DNA of 64,000 bases from Pseudomonas mucidolens (GCF_900106045.1 NZ_LT629802.1:4588001-4652000), one strand, 5' to 3'; positions 9,062 to 18,393 are shown, numbered from the stretch's first letter. The notes: generated by a model from the letters alone, not told the origin. Made by a program: numbers and translations.

Positions 9062-10039
9062 TCAGGAAGCTGGCGGCCGGCCCGTGGACCTCAGCAACGC
9101 CGGGATCAGCCGAACGTAGGCCAACTCGCCTACCAGCTCGACCAACGTCTGGGTAATGACCGCAGCCGCGGCCAGCTCACGAACGCCGTCGGGCAGTGCC
9201 AGGGCCAAAGGCAGGACCACCAGCGAATTGCGTGTCGCAGCGCTGAACGTGACCGCCCGCGCTGCCGTGGCGGGCAAGGTGAACACGCGGGAAGCCAAGG
9301 CGCCCATCAACGGCGCCAATAGCAGGAAGCCGATATACACCGGAATCACCGGTGCCAGCAGCTCGATATCGCGCACCACCGAGACGATTTGCGAGCCGAT
9401 CACCACCAGTAATACCAGGGCCATCGCCGGGACGGGCAGCCAGGCCCAGACGTCATACCATCGACTGATGACGGCTGAGCGACGCGACAAGGTTGCTGTC
9501 AGCACCGCCAGGATCATCGGCGCGACAATCAGCAACACAAAGGCCTCGACAAACGGCCCGACCGCAACCACCACACCCGATTGCGCACCCAGCATCAAAC
9601 CCAGGTACACCGGTAACAGCAGCAATTGCAGCAACAACAGCACCGGCGTCGCCGCCAGCATCAACCGCGCATCGCCCTTGCCGATATGGGTAAACACCAC
9701 CACGTAATCGATACACGGTGTCAGCAACACCAGCAAGGCGCCCAGCAGGATGGCCGGGTGATCCACCAGTCCGCGGGTCAGCGACCACACCAATAGCGGA
9801 ATCAGCACAAAATTGGCCAGCAGCAATGCCGCCATGAAGCGCCCGTTACTCAAGCCCTGGCGCAAGTCCAGAAACGGGATTTGCAGGAACATCGCGTACA
9901 TCAGCATCGCGATAGCGGGCGTGACCAGCAGTTCCAGGTGTTGCGACGCCGATGGCGCCAGCAGACCAAGGGCGATAGCCAGCGCGACCGTGACGAAATA
10001 CACCGGTATCTGGTTTTGTTCGAGGGTATCGCGGGTCAT
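9062..10039 (-). CDS. BASS/ACR3-like secondary transporter (arsenic resistance protein type)
   Basis: 325 residues from ATG 10039 (MTRDTLEQNQIPVYF). The same frame is open far upstream but that part is antisense to the gene at 10190 and is not hydrophobic. About ten TM helices. The segment LLTPCIDYVVVFTHIGKGD resembles the conserved ACR3 loop with its Cys, and the NSLVVLPLALALP helix is typical of the bile acid:Na+ symporter superfamily. Annotated relatives are called arsenic resistance proteins, but no arsR or arsC lies nearby, so arsenite is not a secure substrate. Confidence 0.75.
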   Translation of the reverse strand: MTRDTLEQNQIPVYFVTVALAIALGLLAPSASQHLELLVTPAIAMLMYAMFLQIPFLDLRQGLSNGRFMAALLLANFVLIPLLVWSLTRGLVDHPAILLGALLVLLTPCIDYVVVFTHIGKGDARLMLAATPVLLLLQLLLLPVYLGLMLGAQSGVVVAVGPFVEAFVLLIVAPMILAVLTATLSRRSAVISRWYDVWAWLPVPAMALVLLVVIGSQIVSVVRDIELLAPVIPVYIGFLLLAPLMGALASRVFTLPATAARAVTFSAATRNSLVVLPLALALPDGVRELAAAAVITQTLVELVGELAYVRLIPALLRSTGRPPAS

Positions 10040-10189
10040 GGTTGGCTCTGCTCGGTCCCAAGACGCCAAGCCTAGGCATCCGGGCGGACAAGGTCGAGGA
10101 ATAAAAGACTTGGTGCTGGAAATCCTTGGGATTTTGCCAGACCTGCGCTTCAATACTCCACCCAGATCCTGACCCAAGGACGAGAGCCC

Positions 10190-10603
10190 ATGGCTTCGCC
10201 GAACAAACAGCAAAAACGCGCCCACCGGGCAAAGGCCAAGGCCAAGCAGAACCGCACCCAGCGGGCCGTTGCCCCCAAGCAGGATGCGTTCGCCGGCGAC
10301 GACAGCCGCATTGATCTTGAATCGGTGGATTTGACCGAACTGTTTGTAGAAATGCGCACCGCTGGCGAAACCAGCCAACAGGCGCTGTGCGCAGTGTTCC
10401 TGGCGCACCCGCTACTGGCATTGGTGCTGGAGCAGGAAGGCGAAGAAGAGGCAACCGACTTTATCCTCGCGGCGCTGATCGAGTATCGACAGTGGTCCAC
10501 CGATTCCGATGATGAAGCGGCAGCGCTGGCATGGATTGAATCGCCAGAATTCCAGGCCGATTACGTGGCGGCCTCCCAGGCACTGGTCAGCGCGGGGGAA
10601 TAG
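10190..10603 (+). CDS. Conserved hypothetical protein, basic N-terminus and acidic body
   Basis: 137 residues, not assigned to a family. The first 30 residues are strongly basic (SPNKQQKRAHRAKAKAKQNR), which may bind nucleic acid or the ribosome; the remainder is acidic and helical (VLEQEGEEEATDFILAALIE). ATG 10190 is preceded by an AAGGA site. Convergent with gabP across a REP doublet. Confidence 0.6.
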   Translation: MASPNKQQKRAHRAKAKAKQNRTQRAVAPKQDAFAGDDSRIDLESVDLTELFVEMRTAGETSQQALCAVFLAHPLLALVLEQEGEEEATDFILAALIEYRQWSTDSDDEAAALAWIESPEFQADYVAASQALVSAGE

Positions 10604-10680
10604 GCGAAAGCCGGACTCAGACGAAAGGCCTGCCTCGCATTTTTCCCAACACACTCGGCCGAATAGTTTTAAGCTTTTTT

Positions 10681-10793
10681 TGTAGGAGCGAGCTTGCTCG
10701 CGAAAAACTGATAGGCGCCGCGTTCATTCAGGAAACCCGCGTTATCGTTAACGTTTTTCGCAAGCAAGGGCTATGCGCGCCCTCGCGCCTACA
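10681..10793. repeat. REP doublet (BIME), partly degraded
   Basis: Left arm tgtaggagcgagcttgctcg at 10681 is a perfect pseudomonad REP; the inverted right arm ending in cctaca at 10793 is interrupted by extra bases (ggctatgcgcgc). The spacer (ataggcgccgcgtt ... gttatcgtta) closely resembles that of the doublet at 54290. Lies between convergent genes. Confidence 0.85.
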
Positions 10794-10828
10794 GGTGCCT
10801 CATTCCCTCGCCACAGGAGGCTCGCGCC

Positions 10829-12220
10829 TTAGTTCAGCACCGCGGCCCCGGCCCGCTGGATCTTGCGTCGACGCGCCACCATCAAACCTGCGATCACCAC
10901 CAGCAGACTCAACGCGCCCGTGGACAGCACCTCCACCCGGTGCGCGTCCTGGAACGCCATGATGGTCAGCGTACCGACGATAAACACGATCACCGCATAG
11001 GTCATGCCCGGGAACAGCCACATCTTGAAAGCAATTTTCTCGCCCGCCGCCGTGCGCTTTTGGCGCATACGCAGTTGTGAAACCGCGATCACCAGGTACA
11101 CCAGCAACGCGATGGCGCCAGAGCTGGCCAGCAGGAATTCAAACACCGCCGCCGGTGCCACGTAGTTGGCGAAGACCGCCAGGAACGCCGCGCCAGTGGA
11201 CAACATCACCGCCCAGTAAGGCGTGCCGCTCTTGTTGGTGCGCTTGGCCACCGCCGGCGCATCACCGCGACGCCCCAGGGAGAACAACATGCGCGAGGCG
11301 GTATACAGCGCCGAGTTCAAGCAACTGGTAACCGCCACCAATACCACCAGGTCGACGATCAACTTGGCATTCGGGATACCCATGCGCTCCAGCACAGTCT
11401 GGTAGGAGCCTACGGCAGCCAGAGTCGGATCATTCCACGGCACCAGTGCGACGACGATGAAGATCGACACCAGATAGAACAAACCTATCCGCCAGATCAC
11501 CGAGTTGGTGGCTTTGGTGATTTGCTGGCCAGGGTTCTTCGATTCAGCGGCGGCGATGGTCACGATCTCGGTGCCCATGAACGAGAACATGGTGGTCAGG
11601 ATCGCTGCCAGCACCGCGCCCATGCCGTTAGGCAGAAAGCCTTGGGTGTCGAACAGGTGCGATACGCCACTGACCTGACTGTTGGGCAAGAAGCCGAAAA
11701 TCGCCAGGATGCCGAGGATCACGAAGCCAATGATTGCCACAACCTTGATCAGCGCGAACCAGAACTCGAATTCACCGTAGTTCTTCACGCTGAACAGGTT
11801 GGTCGCGGTCAGCAGCAGGGTAATGATCAAGGTAAATGCCCAGATCGCCACATCGGGGAACCAGGCGTGCAGGATCGTCGCCGCGGCGTTGGCCTCCAGG
11901 GGAATCACCAGCACCCAGAACCACCAATACAACCAACCAATGGTGAAGCCGGCCCAATGACCGATGGCCCGGTCAGCGTAGGTGGAGAACGATCCAGTGT
12001 CCGGCGAGGCCACCGCCATCTCGGCCAGCATGCGCATCACCAGCACCACCAGGGTCCCGGCCGCGGCATACGCCAACAACACCCCCGGACCTGCCGCGGC
12101 AATGGCGTGACCGGAGCCGACAAACAGACCGGCGCCGATTACCCCGGCAATCGACAACATGGTGACATGCCGCGGCTTGAGCCCCTGTTCGAGGTCATTG
12201 GAGCTTTGCGTACTACTCAT
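10829..12220 (-). CDS. gabP: GABA permease
   Basis: 463 residues, twelve TM helices, APC superfamily amino acid:H+ symporter of the inner membrane. The N-terminus (SSNDLEQGLKPRHVTMLSIA, then GVIGAGLFVGSGHAI) and the WLYWWFWVLVIPLEANAAA segment match pseudomonad GabP as I know it. A GTG two codons upstream (12226) would sit directly on the ribosome site, so ATG 12220 (aaagg, 7-base gap) is chosen. GABA import feeds the GabT/GabD route to succinate; those genes are not in the window. No regulator is adjacent. Confidence 0.85.
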   Translation of the reverse strand: MSSTQSSNDLEQGLKPRHVTMLSIAGVIGAGLFVGSGHAIAAAGPGVLLAYAAAGTLVVLVMRMLAEMAVASPDTGSFSTYADRAIGHWAGFTIGWLYWWFWVLVIPLEANAAATILHAWFPDVAIWAFTLIITLLLTATNLFSVKNYGEFEFWFALIKVVAIIGFVILGILAIFGFLPNSQVSGVSHLFDTQGFLPNGMGAVLAAILTTMFSFMGTEIVTIAAAESKNPGQQITKATNSVIWRIGLFYLVSIFIVVALVPWNDPTLAAVGSYQTVLERMGIPNAKLIVDLVVLVAVTSCLNSALYTASRMLFSLGRRGDAPAVAKRTNKSGTPYWAVMLSTGAAFLAVFANYVAPAAVFEFLLASSGAIALLVYLVIAVSQLRMRQKRTAAGEKIAFKMWLFPGMTYAVIVFIVGTLTIMAFQDAHRVEVLSTGALSLLVVIAGLMVARRRKIQRAGAAVLN

Positions 12221-12774
12221 TGACACACCTTTGCGAGGATTTGCGAATACGGTCCACCCAACCCGGAATCTCTTTCGTGAAAAGAAACCAACAGAGTGTT
12301 CTTTATTTTTTACGCAAGATTTACGCCAAAATGTAACAAGCTCAAGGTTGACGCGGGCTGCAGGCAGATCCCCTAATCAACGCAAGTCATTGAGATTAAT
12401 GGCAAACTGCCAGAACGTTACCTGCCTACTCATTTCCCCGACGAAAAAACGCACCAAAAACACACACAAAAAGTGCGTGACGCACCATTCGATGCCTGAT
12501 ACGGACCGTTTACCCGTTTAATCCTTCCAACCCCCGGCCAAAGCTGGCACCATCGCGCCTTTTTTTACGCGACTGCTACGGGTTTTCCGGTTAAAACAGC
12601 TGTTCGGTTGTTGATGGCGCGACACGCGGCTGTGTCGATGCGACAACCTGCCGCATACCGTCTGTTTAACGCCCGTGGCGCTGTTGGCTGTCATCCGGGC
12701 GCTATGCTAGCTTGGCGCCTCGCCAGGAAGGCGGCCTAACAGCAGGAACGCAATGAATACAATGAGGACCGCAC
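12221..12774. other. Divergent promoter region between gabP and the ABC transporter operon
   Basis: About 550 bases, moderately AT-rich in the gabP-proximal half. It must hold both promoters. No regulator site could be named. A TGGCAC at 12549 was checked as a sigma-54 -24 box and lacks the -12 half. Confidence 0.5.
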
Positions 12775-13548
12775 ATGGCCGAGGCCACGCCCGCGCTTGA
12801 AATCCGCAACTTGCATAAACGCTATGGTGAGCTGGAGGTGCTTAAAGGTATCTCGCTGACCGCTCGCGACGGCGATGTGATCTCGATCCTGGGTTCCTCC
12901 GGTTCCGGCAAGTCCACGTTCCTGCGCTGCATCAACCTGCTGGAGAACCCGCATCAGGGCCAGATCCTGGTAGCCGGCGAAGAACTCAAACTGAAAGCCG
13001 CGAAAAACGGCGAGTTGATGGCTGCCGATGGCAAGCAGATCAACCGTCTGCGCAGCGAAATCGGTTTTGTGTTTCAGAACTTCAACCTGTGGCCGCACAT
13101 GAGCATTCTCGACAACATCATCGAGGCTCCGCGCCGCGTGCTCGGCCAAAGCAAGGCTGAAGCCATCGAAGTGGCCGAAGCGTTGCTGGCCAAGGTCGGG
13201 ATCAGCGACAAACGTCACGCTTACCCCGCGCAATTGTCCGGCGGCCAGCAACAACGCGCCGCCATTGCCCGCACCCTGGCGATGCAACCTAAAGTCATTT
13301 TGTTCGATGAGCCCACCTCGGCGCTTGACCCGGAAATGGTTCAGGAAGTACTTAATGTAATCCGCGCACTGGCCGAAGAAGGCCGCACCATGCTGCTGGT
13401 CACCCACGAGATGGGCTTTGCCCGCCAAGTGTCCAGCGAAGTGGTGTTTCTCCACCAGGGACTGGTCGAAGAGCAAGGATCGCCACAGCAGGTGTTCGAC
13501 AACCCGCTTTCGGCGCGCTGCAAACAATTCATGTCCAGCAACCGCTAA
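12775..13548 (+). CDS. Basic amino acid ABC transporter, ATP-binding protein
   Basis: 257 residues with all ABC motifs: Walker A GSSGSGKST (40-48), Q-loop (VFQNFNLWPH), signature LSGGQQQR (154-161), Walker B VILFDEPTSALD, and H-loop His211. Of the HisP/AotP polar amino acid class. First gene of a four-gene transporter operon in the order ATPase, binding protein, permease, permease, resembling the PA5152-PA5155 arrangement I recall from P. aeruginosa. GAGGA ribosome site before ATG 12775. Lysine, arginine, ornithine or histidine is the probable cargo. Confidence 0.88.
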   Translation: MAEATPALEIRNLHKRYGELEVLKGISLTARDGDVISILGSSGSGKSTFLRCINLLENPHQGQILVAGEELKLKAAKNGELMAADGKQINRLRSEIGFVFQNFNLWPHMSILDNIIEAPRRVLGQSKAEAIEVAEALLAKVGISDKRHAYPAQLSGGQQQRAAIARTLAMQPKVILFDEPTSALDPEMVQEVLNVIRALAEEGRTMLLVTHEMGFARQVSSEVVFLHQGLVEEQGSPQQVFDNPLSARCKQFMSSNR

Positions 13549-13561
13549 CGGAGCAACATGC

Positions 13562-14323
13562 ATGCAGAACTATAAAAAATTCCTCCTGGCCGCCGCCGTG
13601 AGCATGGCTTTCAGCGCCACGGCCATGGCCGAAACCTTGAAAATGGGGATCGAAGCGGCTTACCCGCCGTTCAACAATAAAGACGCCAGCGGTCAAGTCG
13701 TCGGTTTTGACAAAGACATCGGCGATGCGCTTTGCGCCAAGATGAAAGTCGAGAAGTGCGAAGTGTATGTGTCGGACTGGGACGGCATCATCCCGGCCCT
13801 GAACGCCAAGAAGTTCGACTTCCTGGTGTCTTCGCTGTCGATCACCGACGAGCGCAAGCAAGCCGTCGACTTCACCGACCCGTACTACTCCAACAAGCTG
13901 CAGTTCATCGCGCCGAAAAAGGTCGACTTCAAGACCGACAAAGCCTACCTCAAGGGCAAAGTCATCGGCGCACAGCGTGCGACTCTGGCCGGCACCTGGC
14001 TGGATGACCGCAACATGGAAGACGACTATGGCGTCGACATCAAGCTCTACGACACCCAGGAAAACGCCTACCTCGACCTGACGTCCGGTCGCGTTGACGG
14101 AATCCTCGCCGACAAATACGTGCAATACGAATGGCTCAAGAGCAAAGACGGCTCCGATTACGAGTTCAAGGGCGAGCCTGTGGTCGACAGCGACAAAATC
14201 GGTATCGCCGTGCGTAAAGGCGATCCGCTGCGTGAGCGCCTGAACAAGGCATTGGCTGAAATCAAGGCCGACGGCACTTACAAGAAGATCAACGACAAGT
14301 ACTTCCCTTTCAGTATCGAATGA
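13562..14323 (+). CDS. Basic amino acid ABC transporter, periplasmic binding protein
   Basis: 253 residues from ATG 13562 (the longer frame from 13418 overlaps the ATPase gene). Signal peptide with cleavage after AMA-E. The LAO/HisJ pattern is plain: GIEAAYPPFNNKDASGQVVG, GFDKDIGDALCAKM, SLSITDERKQAVDFTDPYY, and a C-terminal YKKINDKYFPF. It captures the substrate and delivers it to the two permeases encoded next. A perfect GC-rich hairpin follows the stop codon, which would favour accumulation of this part of the mRNA. Confidence 0.9.
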   Translation: MQNYKKFLLAAAVSMAFSATAMAETLKMGIEAAYPPFNNKDASGQVVGFDKDIGDALCAKMKVEKCEVYVSDWDGIIPALNAKKFDFLVSSLSITDERKQAVDFTDPYYSNKLQFIAPKKVDFKTDKAYLKGKVIGAQRATLAGTWLDDRNMEDDYGVDIKLYDTQENAYLDLTSGRVDGILADKYVQYEWLKSKDGSDYEFKGEPVVDSDKIGIAVRKGDPLRERLNKALAEIKADGTYKKINDKYFPFSIE

Positions 14324-14340
14324 TCCTGACTGGCCTGCCC

Positions 14341-14362
14341 GGCGCGCTCGCTTGAGCGCGCC
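14341..14362 (+). promoter_or_regulatory. GC hairpin after the binding-protein gene
   Basis: A perfect 9-bp stem with a gctt loop: GGCGCGCTC (14341-14349) pairing with GAGCGCGCC (14354-14362). No T-run follows, so it is not a full terminator; it fits an mRNA-stabilising or partial-attenuation element between binding protein and permease genes. Role is inferred. Confidence 0.6.
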
Positions 14363-14398
14363 GGCTCTTCGCAATGCCTGCCGCGATATGACTAAACC

Positions 14399-15094
14399 AT
14401 GAATTTCGATCTCTACGGATTCGGCCCCGCACTCGCTGCCGGCGCGCTGATGACCGTCAAACTCGCCCTCACGGCCCTGTGCCTGGGACTGGTGCTCGGC
14501 CTTGCCGGTGCCTTGGCCAAGACTTCTGCGTACAAGCCGCTGCAATGGCTTGGCGGCGCCTATTCGACCGTGGTTCGCGGAATTCCGGAACTGCTGTGGG
14601 TCCTGCTGATTTATTTCGGCACGGTCAACATGATGCGTGCCCTCGGAGAGTGGTTCGGCAACCCCGACCTTTCACTCAATGCCTTCGCCGCCGGGGTCAT
14701 CGCCCTCGGCCTATGCTTTGGCGCCTACGCCACCGAGGTGTTCCGGGGCGCGATCCTGGCGATTCCCAAGGGCCACCGCGAAGCGGGCGTCGCGCTGGGC
14801 CTGTCGAAGTTTCGTATCTTCACCCGGTTGATCATGCCGCAAATGTGGCGAATCGCCCTGCCGGGCCTGGGCAACCTGTTCATGATCCTGATGAAGGACA
14901 CCGCGCTGGTCTCGGTGATCGGCCTGGAAGAAATCATGCGTCACGCCCAGATCGGCGTGACCGTGACCAAGCAACCCTTCACCTTCTTCATGGTCGCGGC
15001 CTTCATGTACCTGGGCCTCACCGTCCTGGCCATGGTCGGCATGTACTTCCTGGAAAAACGTGCCGCGCGCGGCTTTGCGAGGAGCACGCAATGA
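14399..15094 (+). CDS. Basic amino acid ABC transporter permease (HisQ-type)
   Basis: 231 residues, about five TM helices, with the EAA loop visible as EVFRGAILAIPKGHREAGVA followed by LGLSKFRIF. HisQ-type subunit. Its stop overlaps the next permease start (ATGA). Confidence 0.88.
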   Translation: MNFDLYGFGPALAAGALMTVKLALTALCLGLVLGLAGALAKTSAYKPLQWLGGAYSTVVRGIPELLWVLLIYFGTVNMMRALGEWFGNPDLSLNAFAAGVIALGLCFGAYATEVFRGAILAIPKGHREAGVALGLSKFRIFTRLIMPQMWRIALPGLGNLFMILMKDTALVSVIGLEEIMRHAQIGVTVTKQPFTFFMVAAFMYLGLTVLAMVGMYFLEKRAARGFARSTQ

Positions 15095-15822
15095 ACGGCG
15101 ACTACAGCTGGCTGGCGCATTTCGACCTCGGCCTGAACTGGGCCGTCATCATCAAGTGGCTGCCGAGACTGGCCCAGGGCGCCACCCTGACCCTGGAACT
15201 GGTGGCCATCGCGGTCATCGTCGGCCTGATCCTGGCAATTCCCCTGGGTATCGCGCGCTCCTCGCGGCGGTGGTACGTGCGTACGCTGCCCTACTGCTAC
15301 ATCTTCTTTTTCCGTGGTACGCCGCTGCTGGTGCAGCTGTTCCTGGTCTACTACGGCCTGGCGCAGTTCGATGCCGTGCGCGAAAGCGCGCTCTGGCCGT
15401 ATCTGCGCAACCCGTTCTGGTGCGCTGCGGCCACCATGACCCTGCACACCGCGGCGTATATCGCCGAGATTCTGCGCGGTGCGATCCAGGCCATTCCGCC
15501 CGGCGAAATCGAAGCCGCAAGGGCCCTGGGCATGTCCAAGCCGAAAACCCTGTTCTACATCACCCTGCCACGGGCCGCGCGCATCGGCTTGCCGGCCTAC
15601 AGCAACGAAGTGATCCTGATGCTCAAGGCCAGCGCCCTGGCCAGCACCGTGACCTTGCTTGAACTGACCGGCATGGCCCGTACCATCATTGCCCGCACCT
15701 ACTTGCCGGTGGAGATCTTCTTCGCCGCCGGAATGTTCTATCTGCTGATGGCCTACGTGCTGGTACGCGGCTTCAAGCTGCTGGAACGCTGGTTGCGGGT
15801 CGATGCCTGCCAGGGACGCTGA
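15091..15822 (+). CDS. Basic amino acid ABC transporter permease (HisM-type)
   Basis: 243 residues from ATG 15091; the same frame is open to 14479 but that part is antiparallel nonsense over the first permease, and the ATGA overlap fixes the start. EAA loop: EILRGAIQAIPPGEIEAARA then LGMSKPKT. Forms the membrane channel with the preceding subunit. Overlaps the methyltransferase gene by 20 bases. Confidence 0.88.
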   Translation: MNGDYSWLAHFDLGLNWAVIIKWLPRLAQGATLTLELVAIAVIVGLILAIPLGIARSSRRWYVRTLPYCYIFFFRGTPLLVQLFLVYYGLAQFDAVRESALWPYLRNPFWCAAATMTLHTAAYIAEILRGAIQAIPPGEIEAARALGMSKPKTLFYITLPRAARIGLPAYSNEVILMLKASALASTVTLLELTGMARTIIARTYLPVEIFFAAGMFYLLMAYVLVRGFKLLERWLRVDACQGR

Positions 15823-17026
15823 CAGCCGGTTGACGGGCGCGCAGTTGCTCGCCCGCTTCCAGGCGCTGGATGCGTTTCTCATCGAGCACCAAGGGCTGTG
15901 GCGTCCACGGCCCTTTACCCACCTGCAATTGCCTTGGGAAACCCGGCACGCCGAGCTGGCCCGATGGCTGCGCCAGCGTTCGCTGGAGGACGCCGAAAGC
16001 AGCCACAACCGCCCCCACGAACTCCAGGCTCCGGCGCCGTTTGCCCAGTGGGCAACACAGTCCATCGCGCTGAGTGCCGTGGATCAGTTACCGAGGGTTA
16101 AACTGCCTGCGGCGCCGGCGCGACTGAATGTCGATGTACCCGGCCGCAAATGGCAACAGATCGAAGCCTTCGGCGCCGCCCTGGGGTTTACCGCCGCCCC
16201 CCGCCATTGGCTCGATTGGTGCGCCGGAAAAGGTCACCTCGGCCGTCGGCTGCTGCAACCCGGCCAGCAACTGACCTGCCTGGAATACGATCCCGCACTG
16301 ATCGCCGCCGGCAAGGTTCTCAGCGAACATCATCAACTGCCCGCCAAACACTGCCAGCAAGACGTGATGGCGGATGACGCCGGACAGCAACTCACCCGCG
16401 ATCACACCCCCGTCGCCCTCCACGCCTGCGGCGACCTGCATGTGCGCCTGCTGCAACTGGCCAGCGCCGCCGGCTGCAAACACTTGGCCGTGGCGCCCTG
16501 CTGCTATAACCGCATCAGCGCCGAGCACTACCAACCGCTGTCAGCCCCGGCCCGAGGCTCGACACTGCGCCTGTCAGTGGACGATCTCGGCCTGCCCCTG
16601 AGCGAAACCGTCACCGCTGGCGCCCGCGTACGGCAGCAGCGGGATACCTCGATGGCCCGGCGCCTGGGGTTTGATCAACTGCAACGGCAACTGCGCGCGT
16701 GCGACGAATACCTGCCCACCCCTTCACTGCCCAGCGCTTGGCTGAACAAACCTTACGCCGAGTACTGCCAGCAATTGGCGGCGCTCAAAGGGTTATCCAC
16801 AGGTGAACAGAATTGGACGGCGCTGGAGCAACAAGGCTGGCAGCGCTTGGCACACGTACGCAACCTGGAATTGGTCCGTGGGCTGTTTCGCCGCCCGCTG
16901 GAACTGTGGCTGGTACTCGACCGGGCATTGTTTCTGCTGGAAAACGGCTACAGGGTCCAGTTAGGTTGCTTCTGTGAGACGGCACTCACACCGCGCAACC
17001 TGATGCTACTCGCCGAGCGCGATTAA
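15803..17026 (+). CDS. SAM-dependent methyltransferase (METTL25/RRNAD1-like Rossmann fold)
   Basis: 407 residues. The SAM-binding motif I is LDWCAGKGHLG (residues 137-147), followed by CLEYDP (motif II), then LHACGDLHVRLL and VAPCCYNRIS. The combination of HACGDL and a CCY motif is like the METTL25/RRNAD1 and TRM13-type methyltransferases; substrate is unknown. Overlaps the end of the permease gene by 20 bases, so it is likely the last gene of the transporter operon, although no functional link is obvious. An N-terminal ~120-residue segment precedes the Rossmann domain. Confidence 0.72.
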   Translation: MPARDADSRLTGAQLLARFQALDAFLIEHQGLWRPRPFTHLQLPWETRHAELARWLRQRSLEDAESSHNRPHELQAPAPFAQWATQSIALSAVDQLPRVKLPAAPARLNVDVPGRKWQQIEAFGAALGFTAAPRHWLDWCAGKGHLGRRLLQPGQQLTCLEYDPALIAAGKVLSEHHQLPAKHCQQDVMADDAGQQLTRDHTPVALHACGDLHVRLLQLASAAGCKHLAVAPCCYNRISAEHYQPLSAPARGSTLRLSVDDLGLPLSETVTAGARVRQQRDTSMARRLGFDQLQRQLRACDEYLPTPSLPSAWLNKPYAEYCQQLAALKGLSTGEQNWTALEQQGWQRLAHVRNLELVRGLFRRPLELWLVLDRALFLLENGYRVQLGCFCETALTPRNLMLLAERD

Positions 17027-17289
17027 AGGGCACGCCAGCCAATCCCCGCCCTGTGGATAACTCTGTTGATGGAATTCTATGGAAGGCCGTAAAGACAGGT
17101 GCTACAGAGCAAATTGTTGACTGGTCATTTTTTGTTCACAAAATAAAACGCACGCAAAACAGGCAGTTGCAGCTTAATGAGAATAGCTCTACAGAATAGC
17201 GGTTACGGCTGATGTCTAACCGATGAATTGTGCATAAGCATCTGCGCATAACACTATATGCGCCCCACACACATCGAATTAGCCTGCAC

Positions 17290-17560
17290 TTATCACTGGC
17301 GACCCTGGCGGTAATCGCCACCCGACAGCCTGACCCTGTCCGTAGCGTTGGCGTACCCATCGGCACGTTTTTGGGCAGCTACTGGTGGCGCGTGGTCTTC
17401 TTGGCCATCGGCGCCATTTTCGGCAACATCCTCGGCGGCTATCTGGCCGATCACTTCAGAACTCATCATCCTGAGCCTGATCAGACTGCTGGGCACCGTA
17501 TTCTCGGCGTGCAGGGACTTCAAATCCGTACCGGAACGACAGCGGCAGTGCTGAAGGAAA
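17290..17560 (+). pseudogene. Decayed MFS transporter fragment
   Basis: A short frame encodes GVPIGTFLGSYWWRVVFLAI joined to FGNILGGYLADHF, which look like two separate conserved segments of an AraJ-like MFS exporter brought together by deletion; afterwards the reading moves to another frame (LSLIRLLGTVF). No intact gene remains. Assignment rests on these motifs only. Confidence 0.4.
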
Positions 17561-17678
17561 GCCGCTGAATGGGGATGGACGACGCGAGCGTTACAGAGGA
17601 AAAGCAGGGACCTGAAAAATAGTCAGAATTCAGGGGTTTACAGAAATTTCCCAATCGTTATAATCGTCGCCCTAACAC

Positions 17679-17754
<76 letters not shown>

Positions 17755-17762
17755 TATCTCGA

Positions 17763-17783
17763 AGCCCCGCAATGCGGGGCTTT
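17763..17783 (+). terminator. Rho-independent terminator of tRNA-Thr
   Basis: AGCCCCGC-aat-GCGGGGCTTT, an 8-bp stem followed by T residues, nine bases after the tRNA CCA. Confidence 0.8.
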
Positions 17784-18063
17784 GTGGTTTCTGGGGTTTG
17801 GAAAATCGCCCCTGTCAAACGTCCAAAAAGCGGCCTCCGTCCAGGTTTCGTCCCATTTTTTGAACGGTCATTTTTTCGCCTCGTCTTTATCCTTTTCTTC
17901 TCGAAATATTAGCCAGTGACTTCTGGAGCACAGATCCGCCCTCTTTTCCTGGACTCCAGCCGGCAAGAGCATGTCACTCCGCGTGAGATCACCACCCAGA
18001 TTGGGGGTATTGTTACTTGGATGAAGACGAAGCCCGGCGCTGGCACAGCAAGGAAGCATTGAC

Positions 18064-18393
18064 ATGGACATCTCAACCGCACAAAGCATCAAGCTCTCCA
18101 TCGTATCGGCGAGTGGGCTGTCAAAGGATGCGTTGCACATCTATGTGGGCATGACGGTCTATTTAACGTTGATCGCCATCACCCGACGACACAAGCCATA
18201 CATGGGCTGGCTGGGTGTTTTCATCATCGCGTGCGCTGGCGAGTGGGTAGATAGGCGAGATGATATTGATAGCTTTGGATACTGGCGTTGGCAGGCAAGC
18301 GCACACGACATGCTCAACACGTTGTTTTGGCCGACAGTGCTAACGTTGCTTTGGCTTTTAAAATGCCGCAATAAGGCCAGCGGACGGCCGTAA
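18064..18393 (+). CDS. Small membrane protein, paralogue A (island repeat)
   Basis: 109 residues with three hydrophobic stretches (LHIYVGMTVYLTLIAI; WLGVFIIACAGEWV; MLNTLFWPTVLTLLWLL) and a conserved ASAHDMLNTLFWP motif. AAGGA ribosome site before ATG 18064. Not assigned to a named family; similar small proteins occur at the ends of pseudomonad islands and prophages. It differs from its copy at 26041 at 7 of 109 residues, so both appear to be under protein-level constraint or the duplication is recent. Confidence 0.6.
   Translation: MDISTAQSIKLSIVSASGLSKDALHIYVGMTVYLTLIAITRRHKPYMGWLGVFIIACAGEWVDRRDDIDSFGYWRWQASAHDMLNTLFWPTVLTLLWLLKCRNKASGRP

Noticed and set aside
10040..10408. N-terminal extension of the BASS/ACR3-like transporter
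   Set aside because: Would overlap the gene at 10190 on the other strand, is not hydrophobic and lacks a ribosome site; ATG 10039 is the better start.
12549..12566. TGGCAC as a sigma-54 promoter for the ABC operon
   Set aside because: No TTGC element at the -12 position.
13529..14545. Minus-strand frame of 338 codons over the binding-protein gene
   Set aside because: Antisense shadow; the plus strand encodes a complete periplasmic binding protein with signal peptide.
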